Assembly: GCF_000165425.1 (NCBI RefSeq)
Contig: NW_001799636.1
Coordinates: 186,001 to 250,000 of the forward strand
DNA: 64,000 nt
Origin: Paramecium tetraurelia
Lineage: Eukaryota; Ciliophora; Oligohymenophorea; Peniculida; Parameciidae
Reading direction: 5' to 3'
Positions within the stretch are counted from its first letter, which is position 1. Every line of letters begins with the position of its first letter. The notes beneath the pieces were generated by a model, which saw only the letters and a program-made list of their open reading frames with translations, was not told the DNA's origin and did no database searches. The translations under genes were made by a program, and so were the position numbers. Of the stretch, positions 37,467 to 49,862 are shown piece after piece.

Positions 37467-38757
37467 ATGCCTAAAGTTGGAGGAAGAAGGGTAAAATGCA
37501 TATTTATCATAAAACTAGAAAAAAACAAGAACTCACAAAGAAGCAACAGAGGAGGATCTTGATTTGATAGGATAAACACCAAAAGGTTTAGTTTCATTTC
37601 TATTCTCAAGCATTTATATTAAAGAGAGGAAAAGTGTCATCAACTATTCGCCAGTTAATTGATGATTACAGAGATGTTATGTATCCCTTCACAACCATGA
37701 ATTTGTAAGAATCAGATAAAACCAAAATGAAAGATTACATATAGGCAGCTGGTTATTATTTAATATCACATATGATTATAATGACATAGACAAACAAGAG
37801 TATTCAAAAAATGCATATTAACTAGATTCATACATAAGATTTATTTAAAACCCTAGGGGACCCACTTTTACTTTTCGTATTCTCAAATACGCAAATAGAA
37901 ATGAAGTTCTCAATGCTTAAAGGAAGTTCAAATCATTTTCTAGAGTTTTCTCACCTCCTTTACTTGTGATGAATGGTTTCTAGACTGACGTTTAGACAGA
38001 TGATCCTAAAAGGCCAACTAGTGATCATATCAAATTGGTAGGAAATATGATTTAATCTATGTTTCCTGCTATTAATGTCTAAAATACCAATCCAAAAACA
38101 TAAAAGCGAGTTATACTCTTTTCATATAAAAATGATAAGATATACATAAGACATTATTACATTAGTTTTAATTTAAAAGGAATAGACAAAAAAATGAAAA
38201 AAATCATTAAAGCAAATAAATTACCAAATCTATCGAAATACAATAGCTTTTCTGACTTTTTATAAAATAATCACTAAATGTTTGCTTCAGATACAGAATA
38301 ATCTGATTTAGAAGAGTTGGAAATTGAGAACAAATAACATAAAAAGTAATAAATGAGTATCAGATTACATGAAGTTGGGCCTAGACTAGAATTAAAGCTT
38401 TATAAAATAGAAGAAGGATTTATGCAAGGAAATGTCGTTTATAATAGAGTTGGTAAACAAATAATATTATATTTTTAGTGTCCAAAACAAACAAGGCAAT
38501 AGAGAAATTAAGAAAAATTAAAAGAAGAAAAATGCTATTAAAGTATAAAAGAAGAGAAGAATAAGAATAGAATTTATAGAAAAAAACAAAAAAATAAGAC
38601 ATAGAAGAATTTGATAATGTAAATAAAAAGGTTAAAAAATAATGATGAATTGATTTTTATATTATTAATAGATTGTATAGTAATTATATTAGTGCTATTT
38701 CATTTGAATATTCAAAGTTGTTTCTACTTGCACATTCTATAAGTTAAACAAATATGA
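37467..38757 (+). CDS. SSF1/PPAN-like Brix-domain ribosome biogenesis factor
   Basis: Four exons (introns 37491-37518, 37586-37610, 37800-37825) give 403 residues. The Brix domain begins PKAFILKRGKVSSTIRQL and contains NPRGPTFTFRI and PPLLVMNGF, all characteristic of Ssf1/Peter Pan. It ends with RLHEVGPRLELKLYKIEEG, the C-terminal motif of the family. These proteins help process 27S pre-rRNA for the large ribosomal subunit in the nucleolus. The last 60 codons are Lys-rich, then hydrophobic, and read into sequence that looks non-coding; the true stop could be earlier if a further intron exists. N-terminal basic residues fit nucleolar targeting. Confidence 0.85.
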
Positions 38758-39078
38758 AAAAATAAATAATTACAATTCCATTTGTATTTTCAGTAGAATA
38801 GACCCATTCCAAACTTCTGAGATGGTTAAGATAAATTTGTATTTAAGCTTAAGCAGTTTAGAAATTTATTACCACATTTCGTTCTTTTGTTATTAAATAA
38901 TTTTATATTTTTTTTTCAGTTGAATTTGCTAAATGAAATATACTGTCTATTCTCCAAACAAAAAATTGCACTGCCTAAACAGGGGTGGTTAATAATAGTT
39001 GTAAATACTATTTAGTAAATGTTTTAAAGGTTATCTCCAGAGTAAAAACACGAATAAAAAGTTCAAGGTTTGTTACAA

Positions 39079-40015
39079 ATGATAGATTCACAGTTCGAGA
39101 GCATGCATTATTATCAAAGTTCCATAGAAAACCAACCTAATTTCAGAACTGAACCTGACGATTGTTTTGTTGGTAGTCAACAAACTAAAACTGTTAGACA
39201 CTTCAAATCGCAAGATAATATTTCCAAAAGTGCTCTCTCTAATCTCCTAAACCTTGTGGACACAAACATTTTAAGATCTACTAAATTGAATCATTCTAAA
39301 TCCAATACCAATGAGTATAAAATTGTATAATTATCAGTGAGGATTTCCTTCCTAAATATAAAAAGCCTTTGAAAACTGATTGTTCAGTTGGATTTTAAAA
39401 TGACTCATAAGAAGATCGAATCAAGACATAAATGACGAATGTTTCTATTTAAGATGCTTCTGTTTAAACAAAGCCAAAAAAATAAAAAAAATTAGGTTTT
39501 TTCACTTATGAAATCTCTTATATGTCACCTAAATGCAAGAATTGTGGTTCTGAAAAGAAAATGCTAGAAGATAAAAGCATTTAAAATTAAAGAGCTCAAA
39601 GTAATTATGTAAATGCTTTTAAAGAGTATACAAAAAATGAAAGTATATAAAAATGCTTCATCTCGAAATTTAACAACAAGTTTAATTAAATTTAATTATT
39701 TTTAGGAATAAATCAGAGTTTTTAGTAGATCAAAAGATTGAAGATTCATTATTTGGTTAAAATTCTATTGCTTTAGAAAGCAAATATTAGCCAAAGTACT
39801 AATCAAATGGCCCCAAAGATCTATCTTTTCAACAACCAATTAAGAAGAATAAATCTTAGAAGAATTTCACACAAATAGCACAAGATGTTAAAATAATATC
39901 ACCTCCAAAATAAGGATTCTTTATAAATGCAAATATCAAATAACAAAGGAAGGTATTGGCATAACCATACAAACTAATTTCTTAAAAAATGAAATAAAAA
40001 ACATTGATCAGTTGA
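39079..40015 (+). CDS. Hypothetical protein
   Basis: Three exons (introns 39337-39365 and 39680-39705) encode 293 residues, hydrophilic and rich in Ser, Gln, Lys and Asn. The only local feature is CKNCGSEKKML in the middle, a single C-x2-C pair that may bind metal with a partner. No membrane segment and no recognised domain. Codon use and intron style match neighbouring genes, so it is likely expressed. Function unknown. Confidence 0.6.
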
Positions 40016-40299
40016 CTATTGGTTTTTATAATTTTTATAATTAAATATTAATACTACAAATAATCTTCATTCATCTATTTTTGAAAAACTCTAGAAAACC
40101 TTGTAAACAGTATGAAAAATGATAATGATTTCATGATAATTATTCATTCTCGATTTATGTTATAAATTTATTTAATTTTTATTAAATATTTTTTTATTCC
40201 TATCTTCTTTTATTTTAAATTTACCTAAATTTATTTATAATATTATAGATTTAAAAAATTATGATAATATTTTGCTTTGTGACGAATAATAATTCATGT

Positions 40300-41395
40300 T
40301 CAAGACTACTAACCATGTAAGCCAACAAAGATTTAATACATGGCTTTTCCTAATTAGTATCCAAAATCATTCCAGTTTCCTTACTTCCAGTCATCAACTG
40401 CAGTGAAAATCTAAATTATTAAATTATCATACTTCTCTGTAGATATCTCTACCATTTACGATAAGATCTATTCCAATGTGGAAAGCAAATGATGCTGGAT
40501 TTTGTAAAGCCTTTATTAATTCCCTAAGTTGTTTAGCTAGTTTAGCTGCTTCTTTGATGGAGGCCTTGCATTAGTCTAGTGCTTGAGGGAAATGTTGTAG
40601 ACCATCTCCAAAGATTTAAAGTGATTAAACAACGTTATGTGGTAATCCTGTCTCAAGAAGTCTTATGGATTCTTCAAAATCAATGACCATAAGATTGACT
40701 CCATCTATGCATTGTCTAATGTCTTATCCTTTAATTCCACTTGCATCCAAGATTCCATCCAAAACTCCATCAAAAATGAGCAAGATAACACTTTAATCAT
40801 GAATCACAGCCTCTAAATTTTCTAATTCCAGCATTAATCTGATCATTACAGTACCAAGGTCTCTACCATATTGTTCATAGTTCTCACTTTCCCATTCTAG
40901 TAATGAATTCCCTAATATAATTAAATATGATATTACCTAAGTCTTATGAGATGTTAACACCGTTGATAACGACTTCAACGTTGTCTTGGAAGTGGAATCT
41001 TAATGGATTTCTGAGTTACTCCAACAAATTATTGAAGATTTCTTTTAAGAAATTTAGAAAATTTTACTTGATATTATAATTGTTTCTTATGTTTATTCTT
41101 CCAAGCTGTCAATAGAATCTGGAATCTATTGTAAGGCAACTCCAATCTATCTTACACCCTCCAATATTGATTCTTCTGTAAGTTCGTCTTGAAGATTGAC
41201 TGCATTTTAAAGAATTTCATAGTATTAATTACTTTCAATCTTTGAAAATACTTGATTAATATCTAATTCATTCTAAACTCCAAATGCATCAAAGATTCCC
41301 TTGGTGATTAAATATGCTTCTTATTGATGTGTATTTGCAATTTATGTATTAGAAAACACTAAATAAGCGCAAATCAAGATGATAAATGATTTCAT
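40300..41395 (-). CDS. Secreted repeat protein, paralog of 19824-20929
   Basis: Four exons (introns of 26, 25 and 22 nt) encode 340 residues with an N-terminal signal peptide (MKSFIILICAYLVFS). It shares the module of the paralog: a signature VINGVNIS or LIVNGRDIY, an intron just after it, and a following DDWK...DFGYQLGKAM block near the C terminus. The blocks LDGILDASGIKG and IDFEESIRLLE are close to the matching parts of the other copy. Intron positions are conserved although the intron sequences differ. The two copies are on the same strand 20 kb apart. Function unknown. Confidence 0.78.
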
Positions 41396-41981
41396 ATTTA
41401 AATATTATAAAATAGTAAAATATCTTCGAAATTTATAAATAGAAAAATTATATAACAAAAAAAATTTACGTAATGACTCTAATTAAGATAATTGTCTTAA
41501 TTAAATTGATACATTTTTAATTTAATGTTATTTTATTATTATGACTTTTATTTAAATTAAACGTTATAATTATTTATTATTGAATTATAATATAGAAATA
41601 GAAGCTATGATGTCATTGGTCCATCAATTATAAAGATATATTTTTGATTCCCTTCTTTAAAAATACTTAATATAAAGCATCATTTGTACTTAAAACAAAT
41701 GAATCTAATTATTTTCATAAATGTTATTTTATATCAGAACATTTTAAGATCCTTATATTGAGGGATATATATGATTAAAACAAAACATATACTAATTAGG
41801 TCACAATTACTTATGTAAAGATTTTACAGAGAGAGAATTACCGATAATTCTACGAAGAAATCTATTTTATTCTGAATAAGCAGAATGACCACTGGAATTC
41901 GTCTTTTTATGTTGATGATGTAATATTGATCTAGGAGAACACGTTGTTTTTGAATTTATTTTACTCTCGGTTATTATTTTA
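41396..41981. other. AT-rich intergenic stretch
   Basis: About 590 bp between two minus-strand genes. No open frame or RNA signal recognised. Confidence 0.6.
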
Positions 41982-42508
41982 TCAATAATGTTTGTCTTTT
42001 ATAGGGTTTATTTTAAAATAAATTTATTCGTTGTTTCTATAATTAAATGTGAATGTACTCTTTAAGACTTTGACTCGAGGACTTTCTCCTGGGGAACAAC
42101 TAAAGATGCCAGTATGCATAGTTTCAATGCTAGGATCGATCTCTACTTTAGACAACTTCTCCTGTTTAACAACTTTTTAGAGATTTTTGTTGTGTAAATC
42201 CATTCCAGTTTTACTATCCGAATTAACTTCTTATTCCTAATGCCTAAAATCCTTTAATCTTTTATTAAAGGTGCTTATGACATTATTTGTTGGCCCTTGT
42301 TATTTTACAACAATATTTCTAAAAGAATTTTATTGAAGGGAGATTGGATTTTTTTCTAAATAAGAAAACTGATACTTAAATTTTAGACGATTATTTAGGT
42401 AAGTCTCTATTTTTTATGTTGTGGGAATTCAACACTAAGATCATGAAAAATCTTATATTTATTCGAGTAATTTCCAAATTCATCGCATTGCTCAGACTTG
42501 CATCTCAT
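41982..42508 (-). CDS. Hypothetical protein
   Basis: A 29-nt intron at 42407-42435 splits a 165-residue protein. It begins MRCKSEQCDEFG, so a C-x4-C pair sits at the very N terminus, and the remainder is basic and Asn/Lys/Ser-rich with FSCSPGESPRVKVL near the C terminus. No domain recognised; the S-P pairs could be kinase sites. Start taken as the first ATG of the exon that joins the long frame. Confidence 0.55.
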
Positions 42509-42897
42509 TTTTTCTTGTAATTATTCAAACTTTTTAGGAGTCGAGAAGGAGTTATTATGGAGTGAAGGTTATTATTATTATTTTTCTTATTAATTCTCCT
42601 TTTGTCTCACAGATTCATATTTTAAAAGATGAAATGAAACATTCGACCAATTCATATTTTAATATTGATATTAAAAAATATTCTAAGTTGATTATATAGC
42701 TTTACTAAAACAAATATGAAATTGTAGCCAGAATGTTAAATTCTACTTTGTCTCTTCTCTTCTCACATCAACTTATCAGAATTTATTGTCATTCATTTAT
42801 GTAACATAATCTTTTAAATTAAAACTTTTCTAACTATTTGATGATAAAATTATGATACAAATATTAAAAATGATATATATATATAATTAAATTTATT

Positions 42898-44003
42898 TCA
42901 AGCAGATGTTGCTGATTCTTCAACTATTTTATTGTTGCTTTCTTGATTTTCACCCTTTGGTTAATCTCTTTCTTCAGGTTTTTCTTCCTATATTTATCCA
43001 TCTTTATTCTCTACAGTTGGTTTAGGTTAGGTTTCCTCTTCAATTTTTTCATTTGGATCACAGCAACTTGAACCTTCTGATTTAGCCTCCTTAATTTCTA
43101 TTTTTTTTGGTTCAATTTCTGATTCATCATAAAGTTTTTGTTGGAATAGTTTAGAATAGATTTCTTTTTCTTTCATCCTAGCTTCCTTCAATAATTATTT
43201 GACTCTTGATAATTCCTCAATTACAGCAGAATTAGTGGAATCCATTTTAAAAGCTTCTCTCAAGTCAGCTAATGCCTCTTCAAGTTCAGCTAACTTAATG
43301 TTGGCAAGAGCTTTTCGATATAAAGCCTTTAACTTTTATTATTGATTAGTTTTTAGTTCAAGAGCTTTCTTAGCATAATCTAAGGAATCCTTGTATTCTT
43401 CTAACTAATAACAGCAAATTGATAAATTAAGTTGTAAACTAGCTTTCAATTCATTGCCCTCATCAGTGGTTAAAGTACAATAGGAAAGAGCATTCTTGTA
43501 AATCTTCTCAGCTTCCTTGAAGTTTTATTGTTTAAAGGCTGCTGTTCCTTTGGTTCTTTTATTAATGGCTTCTTAATGCTTTTCTTCAGGAGTCATTTCC
43601 CTAAGCAAATAATTAAATTCAAATACCATTTCTTCTTTTTAGCCTGTTTAAAATTAATTAATTCTATTTCATAAGTCAGATTAGCATTCTTAGGAACATT
43701 TTTAAAGGAATCTCCTTCATCACCATAACCATAACTTGGTGTAATCTTCAATTCAGCCTTCTCTCCAACCTTCATTGATTTTAAGGCAATATCAAGTCCT
43801 TTTATTAGCTCCTCCTTTCCAATTCTGTACTTATAGGGACTCTCTTTGTCCAATGAAGAGTCAAACACAGTTCCATCTTCCAAAGTTCCTTTATATAGAA
43901 TTTTGCATCTTGATCCATCAATTGGCATTTCTCCTTAACCTTCTTGGAGAATGCGTTTTTTAACTCCGGCGTCTTCAACTAAATTAGTGAATTCTGTTTC
44001 CAT
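42898..44003 (-). CDS. FKBP-type prolyl isomerase with TPR domain
   Basis: A 26-nt intron splits a 359-residue protein. The N-terminal half is a single FKBP domain (about residues 20-125): VFDSS, IKGLDIALKSMKVGEKA, PSYGYGDEG and YEIELINF. The second half has three TPR motifs, the clearest with CCYQLEEYKDSLDYAKKAL and KALYRKALANIKL, then a Lys/Glu-rich tail. Single FKBP plus three TPRs is the layout of AIP- and FKBP38-like co-chaperones, which bind Hsp90. Active-site aromatic residues seem partly kept (Y, F, D), so isomerase activity is possible. Some of the family are membrane anchored; no tail anchor is visible here. Confidence 0.88.
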
Positions 44004-44127
44004 TTTATATATTTAATGACTTGTGAAAGAGTAGAGTTTTCAACTCAAAAATATGAATTTTTCTCGAAATAGATTTTTCTATAAATTTCTAGAAATAATG
44101 TAACGAAGAATTTAATAAATTAATCAA

Positions 44128-45474
44128 TCATACATCAATGAATTCATTTATGATAGTGAATAGTTCCTATGGCTTATCTCGTGGAACCTGATGACCAGCA
44201 TCATTGATAATCGCGAAGCCAAGATTGCCAACCATTTTTTTATACCCGATGGTTCTATTATTAAATTAAATGGTATTAAAGTTTTAATTTAGGAACTCAT
44301 TTCTCTCCTTGTAATGAATCCTATTAATCCACCTCTGGGTTCCGGAATTAGTGCATAGAGCATCATTCTATCCATTATAAATAAAGACTGGAAATTTGGA
44401 AACAATGAATTCCAATTTTTGAATTGCGTCACTCTATCCGATATTGTCTTTTAAGGCCAAATACACATCGCCTTATTTCTCATATTCATTTTATGTCAAA
44501 GTGAAAGTGACAGCCAATGGAAATTTAAATAAGTTCTTGACTGCCTCTGAATTCAAATAGGATTCCAACTTTTAATTTTGTTTAGCATATGATCCAAACT
44601 TTCGAATGTTTTAATAATTCATTCCTCCACTCATTTTTGTTAATTCTGTAAAATAAGCTTATAAATTATCTGATACTTTTGAGAATTCCTCACTTTTGAT
44701 ATTGTGAATTGTTTTTAATAGGATTTTGTCTAATTTTTATCTCTCTTAAAGATCAATTAAGCCTAAGTTAAATGCGTATGAACTCATTTCACTTATTATG
44801 GCTGTTGGTTCAGTCCAAGGGTTGCCTAAAATAACTCCTTAAACGTTTACAATAGGTTCCTATTATTTCAAAAGATCATAAACAATTGCAGGTATATATT
44901 TTCCAGCATAGCTTTCCCCAGCAAAAAACCACTTCGATTCCTTTGATAATTCTTAGAGTTGACACTTCCCTATAAATGATGCCAAAGCGTAATTGAATTA
45001 TTATGCAATTTCATCTAAATTGTTAGGTATTTCATCTTTTGTGTAGGCGTAGGAATAGCCAACTCCGATTGGTTAATCGACAAAGAGCATATTGAACCTA
45101 GTATTCCAAGAGTATTGATTCTTCTCTAATTTCTCCTTTTCGTTAAAATTTATTGGTCCCAAGCCAAAATAATTCCCCAATTGTGATGAAGTTCCAGGAC
45201 CGCCATTGAACCAAACGATTGTGTTATAGTTGTTTAATTGCTATTACCATGAGTAACATAAATTTACTTATAAATTTGATGCATATTGCGAACCATAGAA
45301 TATGAAAGCCAAATATGAATGGGAGTCATCTTTCACTGGCAATTAGCCTGATAGTATGTATTAGTTCACAGGCAAAGAGTCGTGTATTTATTTAGACAAT
45401 ATCTTGTGGCAGAGTGGTTCGAATTAGTTTGATAGAGTCAAGAGATTCAATATTCCAATAATTTATAAATACAT
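44128..45474 (-). CDS. Serine carboxypeptidase (S10 family)
   Basis: One uninterrupted frame of 448 residues with an N-terminal signal peptide (about residues 3-18, IIGILNLLTLSNQ). The S10 signatures are all present: substrate-site WFNGGPGTSS, nucleophile FAGESYAGKYIP, Asp region YNGQNDALC and His region NDAGHQVPRDKP. These enzymes remove C-terminal residues in acidic compartments such as lysosomes or food vacuoles. Length is typical of the family. The catalytic Ser, Asp and His are intact. Confidence 0.92.
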
Positions 45475-45636
45475 GTTAATTTTATATATTATATGATTTT
45501 TGATGATAATATCAAATGTGTTTAGTACTCAATTTTAGGAAAATTAGAGAAAAAGTATTTGGAATTAGAAAATATTAAAACAATATGAAATTATTAGCAC
45601 ATATTAAATATTTATTGATAATATTAATATATACAG

Positions 45637-47724
45637 ATGCCTCCTGTGCTATCTAAGATCTTGGATGTGAAACAGTTCATGTTGAAATCAACAAAGCGAA
45701 AAGTATGAACAAATCGATAATTTAACTAGGTGATCTCAGGAGCCGTAATTGCAGTCATTCTATATTTACTTAAAATCAGATTGACCAAATCAAAGACTGA
45801 AAATATGAAAGTCAAGAGAGATGAAAAAAAGGGAAAAGGCAATGTCGATCGTATGTTCTTGAAGAGGATTTTGAAACTACTCAAAATTGTTATCCCAAGG
45901 CTGAACTCACCAGAAATATTGGACTTGGTATTGCTTACGTAACATATTCTCTAAGTAATAGAGCATCACTAGTGGCAAGGACATTTTTAAGTATCTACGT
46001 AGCTAATGTGAATGGGCAAATAGTCAGAGCAATCATCGAATAAAACCTAAATATGTTTTTGTAGAGGATCCTGAAATTGGGAGTTGTCGCAATTCCTGCC
46101 TCCTTTGTGAACTCCTTCCTGGATTATTTGAACAAATCCTTAGCAATAAGATTCAGAAAAAGATTAACCTCACATTTCCATGACATCTATCTTAATGATA
46201 TGATTTTCTATTAATTGAGCAATTTAGACAGTCGAGTTGCTAATCCTGATCAAAGATTAACTGCCGATATTGAAAAATGGGCTAACTCATTGTCTTAAAT
46301 ATACTCCAATTTTTCTAAACCTGTTTTAGATATTATTTTGTTCTCCAGAAAATTGGCTGAATTGGTTGGATATTAAGGACCTATGTATGTCATTTTGTAT
46401 TATCTGATATCTGGGTTTTTATTAAGATTCTTAAGTCCACCTTTTGGTAAATTGACTGCTATTGAGTAGAGATTGGAAGGAGATTATAGAGCTTGTCATA
46501 GTGATTTAGTTTATCACAGTGAAGAAATTGCATTCTATAGAGGACATGCTTGGGAAAAGACAAGGATCACAAATTCATTCAATAATTTGATTGGACACAC
46601 AGGATAGATCATATTGAAAAGATTATATATGGGGGTTTTCGATAGTATGTTGGTGAAGTATGGAGCTGTGATGGTTGGTTATGCAGTAGTGGGTTTGCCT
46701 GTATTTGGAAGTAGAAGAGTGGAGTATTTGAAGAGTGTTAATAATGATCCTTCAGCAATCACAAGGGATTACGTTAGAAATTCATCTCTATTGATTAATT
46801 TAGCCAAGGCTATTGGAAGATTGGTGGTTTCATATAAGGAAATCTAATAATTGGCAGGATACACAACCTTGGTGGCTGAATTAGATGAAGTATTGAAGGA
46901 CTTGATAAATGGTAAGTACATGAGAACTATGTTGTAAAGTAATGAGAATTAGCCAGGATATTTTGCATAGAAGCAATCATTGGTTTCAATGAATAGAGGT
47001 TAGATAGTTGAAACTGAAAACACAATCAAATTTGAAGAAGTCCCCATTATATCACCAAATAATGATATCTTGGCATAAAAGATGACATTTGAAGTAAGAC
47101 AAATAGTTATTTCTTAGATTCAACCAAATATGAATTGCATTGTGACTGGTCCAAATGGATGCGGAAAATCATCATTATTCAGAATTTTGGGTGGTTTATG
47201 GCCAATCTCAAGTGGTAAGTTATATAGACCTCATATTGATAAATTATTCTACATTCCTTAAAGACCTTATTTGCCTGCTGGAACATTGAGGGATCAAATT
47301 ATCTATCCACACACAAAATTACAAATGTTGAGAAAGAAAGTGACTGATGATGACTTAACAGAATTATTGAGATTAGTGCATTTGGATTATTTAGTTGTAA
47401 GAGAAGGAGGGTATGATAAATGCAATGATTGGAATGATGTGTTGAGTGGTGGTGAAAAGCAAAGAATTGCTATGGCCCGACTCTTCTATCACAAACCAGT
47501 GTTTGCCATCTTAGGTATATTGATATTTGTTATTCTCAGATGAGTGCACCAGTGCAGTGTCAATGGATGTTGAGGCTACCTTGTATTAGACTGCCAAGAT
47601 GTTGGGTATCACTCTCTTCACAGTAAGTCACAGACCTTCATTGTTCAAACATCATGATTATATGATCTAGTTTGATGGAGAACAAGGATGGAATTTCAAA
47701 AAAATAGAGCATAGTTCAGAATGA
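45637..47724 (+). CDS. Peroxisomal ABC half-transporter (ABCD type)
   Basis: Four exons (introns 45703-45729, 45939-45961, 47515-47539) encode 670 residues, the size of a half transporter. A membrane domain comes first, with the family blocks [13 protein letters not shown] and [13 protein letters not shown]. The ATPase follows: Walker [10 protein letters not shown], signature [10 protein letters not shown], and Walker B continuing into DECTSAVS across the last intron, then the H-loop SHRPS. These pairs import very-long-chain acyl-CoA into peroxisomes. It works as a homo- or heterodimer in the family. No key motif is lost. Confidence 0.92.
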
Positions 47725-47752
47725 TAAATAATAAAATATATATAATAGTAAT

Positions 47753-49383
47753 ATGTCTAGAATTAGTGATTTTGAAATACTCAGCCGTTTGGGTGAGGGT
47801 TCCTATAGTTAAGTTTACAAAGTAATCAGGAGGTCGGATCAACAAATTTATGCCATGAAGAAAGTTAAACTTTTCGATTTGAAGGAAAAAGAAAAAGAAA
47901 ATGCTCTCAACGAAGTTAGAATATTGGCTTCATTCGACGATCCCAATATTATTAATTACAAGGATGCTTTTATCGATGATAATATGCTATACATAATTAT
48001 GGAGTTCGCCACCTAAGGGGATTTGCAGAATAAAATCAAACAGGCTGGTAATCAATTATTCCCTGAAACTGAAATATGGAAGGCTTTATTATAAATTACA
48101 AAAGGGTATTACGCATCATTTAATGTAGTCTCAAGAAATTACATGACAATAAAATTGTTCATAGAGATTTAAAAACTGCCAATATATTTATATCCAATGG
48201 CAATTATAAACTGGGAGATTTGAATGTCTCCAAAGTCACTAAGAAAGGACTTGCCTATACATAAACAGGAACTCCTTATTATGCAAGTCCAGAAGTATGG
48301 AGAAACGAAGCATACAACTCTATGAGTGATATCTGGAGTCTGGGATGTGTGATCTATGAAATGGCTTCACTTAAACTACCTTTCAAGGCTCCCGACTTAT
48401 AAGCATTATGCAATAAAATATAAAGAGGACTCTTTGAATGCTTGCCTAAACAATATTCCAGAGATTTATAATAAATCATCGTTCAAATGGTCTAAGTCCA
48501 TCCCATGAAGAGATTGTCATGCAATCAAATTTTACAATCTCCTCTACTCATCAACAATTTAAAAGTAGTCCCACTCATTGAAAAATAAACCTCCAAAGCA
48601 GAATTATTATAAACAATCAAATTACAACAAATCCAACTCCCCAAATCCAATTACAAGGAAGAACCTATCAAAAAAAGTTCTGAGTAACCTAAACTCAATC
48701 AAAGAGCTCACAGTGCATGTATTCAATTTATAAATTTATTAGTACCTGGATAAATTAAAGACAGGAACTTATCACCAATTAATAATTAAGCAAACTATCC
48801 ATCTGTTCCCAGAAAAAAAGGAGAACCACCCTCTACTCCCAGTACTAGAATTCAAAGTAGTATTCCAAGTTAAAGAGAGAAAGAAAAAATTCTTTAAGAA
48901 TAACTGAAAATAGAAATCAAAAAAGAATAACAAAAATTAATTGATTAAAGGCAATCTATCAAAACTAGCAATCAACCTATAGCCACTGAAGCTATTCGTC
49001 AATAGATTATTCAATCACACAGGAAGGAAGATCAAAAAAATGGTGATTAACTGTAAAACTAAAGATAAAAATCAGTTGACACTAAAAAAGAAAGACTCAT
49101 TGTTTCTGCATAACCCAAACAATAAATATATTAGACTGTTTAAGCCTAAGAAACACAATATCAGACTCAGCCTTCAGAATTTATTGTTGCAGGATTAAAG
49201 AATGTTAATCCTCAATCAATTCAGTCGATTTTATGTCAACCCGTCTTAGAAATTGGTGAAAGTCCTTTTCCACAAAGAGCCAAGGTTAAAAAATAAGAAT
49301 AAATTAATAATCACTAACATTATTTTCCAATCTAAGAGGAGTTATCTGATCGCAAAATAGTTAAAGGAAAAACTAATATATGA
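47753..49383 (+). CDS. NEK-family protein kinase
   Basis: A 23-nt intron at 48106-48128 splits a 535-residue protein. The kinase domain (about residues 5-265) shows the Gly loop LGEGSYSQVYKV, AMKKV with the catalytic Lys, and [11 protein letters not shown]. The magnesium motif reads DLN (GDLNVSK) rather than DFG, then GTPYYASPE. The DLK-T-ANIF wording is NIMA-like. The C-terminal half is Gln/Lys-rich and partly coiled coil, with many S-P and T-P sites. NEKs regulate basal bodies and ciliary length in ciliates, where the family is greatly expanded. It starts 28 bases after the ABC transporter gene. Confidence 0.88.
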
Positions 49384-49862
49384 ATACAAATAAAATATTA
49401 ATTCATTATAAAACTCAATCATAACTGATTTTAATATGAAACCTCAACTATCTCATGATAATTATATAAAATTAAATTTTATAACTTTCCTCAAAATTAT
49501 TCTATTTTATTATAAAATAATAGATTATTATCATCAGTTAAACTATTTTCCTCTTTTGATTGTTACAAGACTCTATTTCAAATTTTAATAATTATATACT
49601 ATACTATGCTTACTTTACAATTATTTATTTTTGGAAATATTTTGTTATTATTCTCAAATTCTCATCACATTATTCTAAATCAATAATCTTAGAACCTAAA
49701 ATATTCTGGGATTGCTTTCTCACTTAATTTTTATTTATCTAAGCCCAAGTCATTTAATATTTCTTTAATTGTTATGTTGATTTAAAGCAATATAACATAA
49801 GCATATTTATTATTTAAATTGATTTAAAATACTGCATTTTAGATAAATTAAATTATTTTAAT
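49384..49862. other. AT-rich intergenic stretch
   Basis: About 480 bp between two plus-strand genes. No open frame or RNA signal recognised. Confidence 0.6.
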
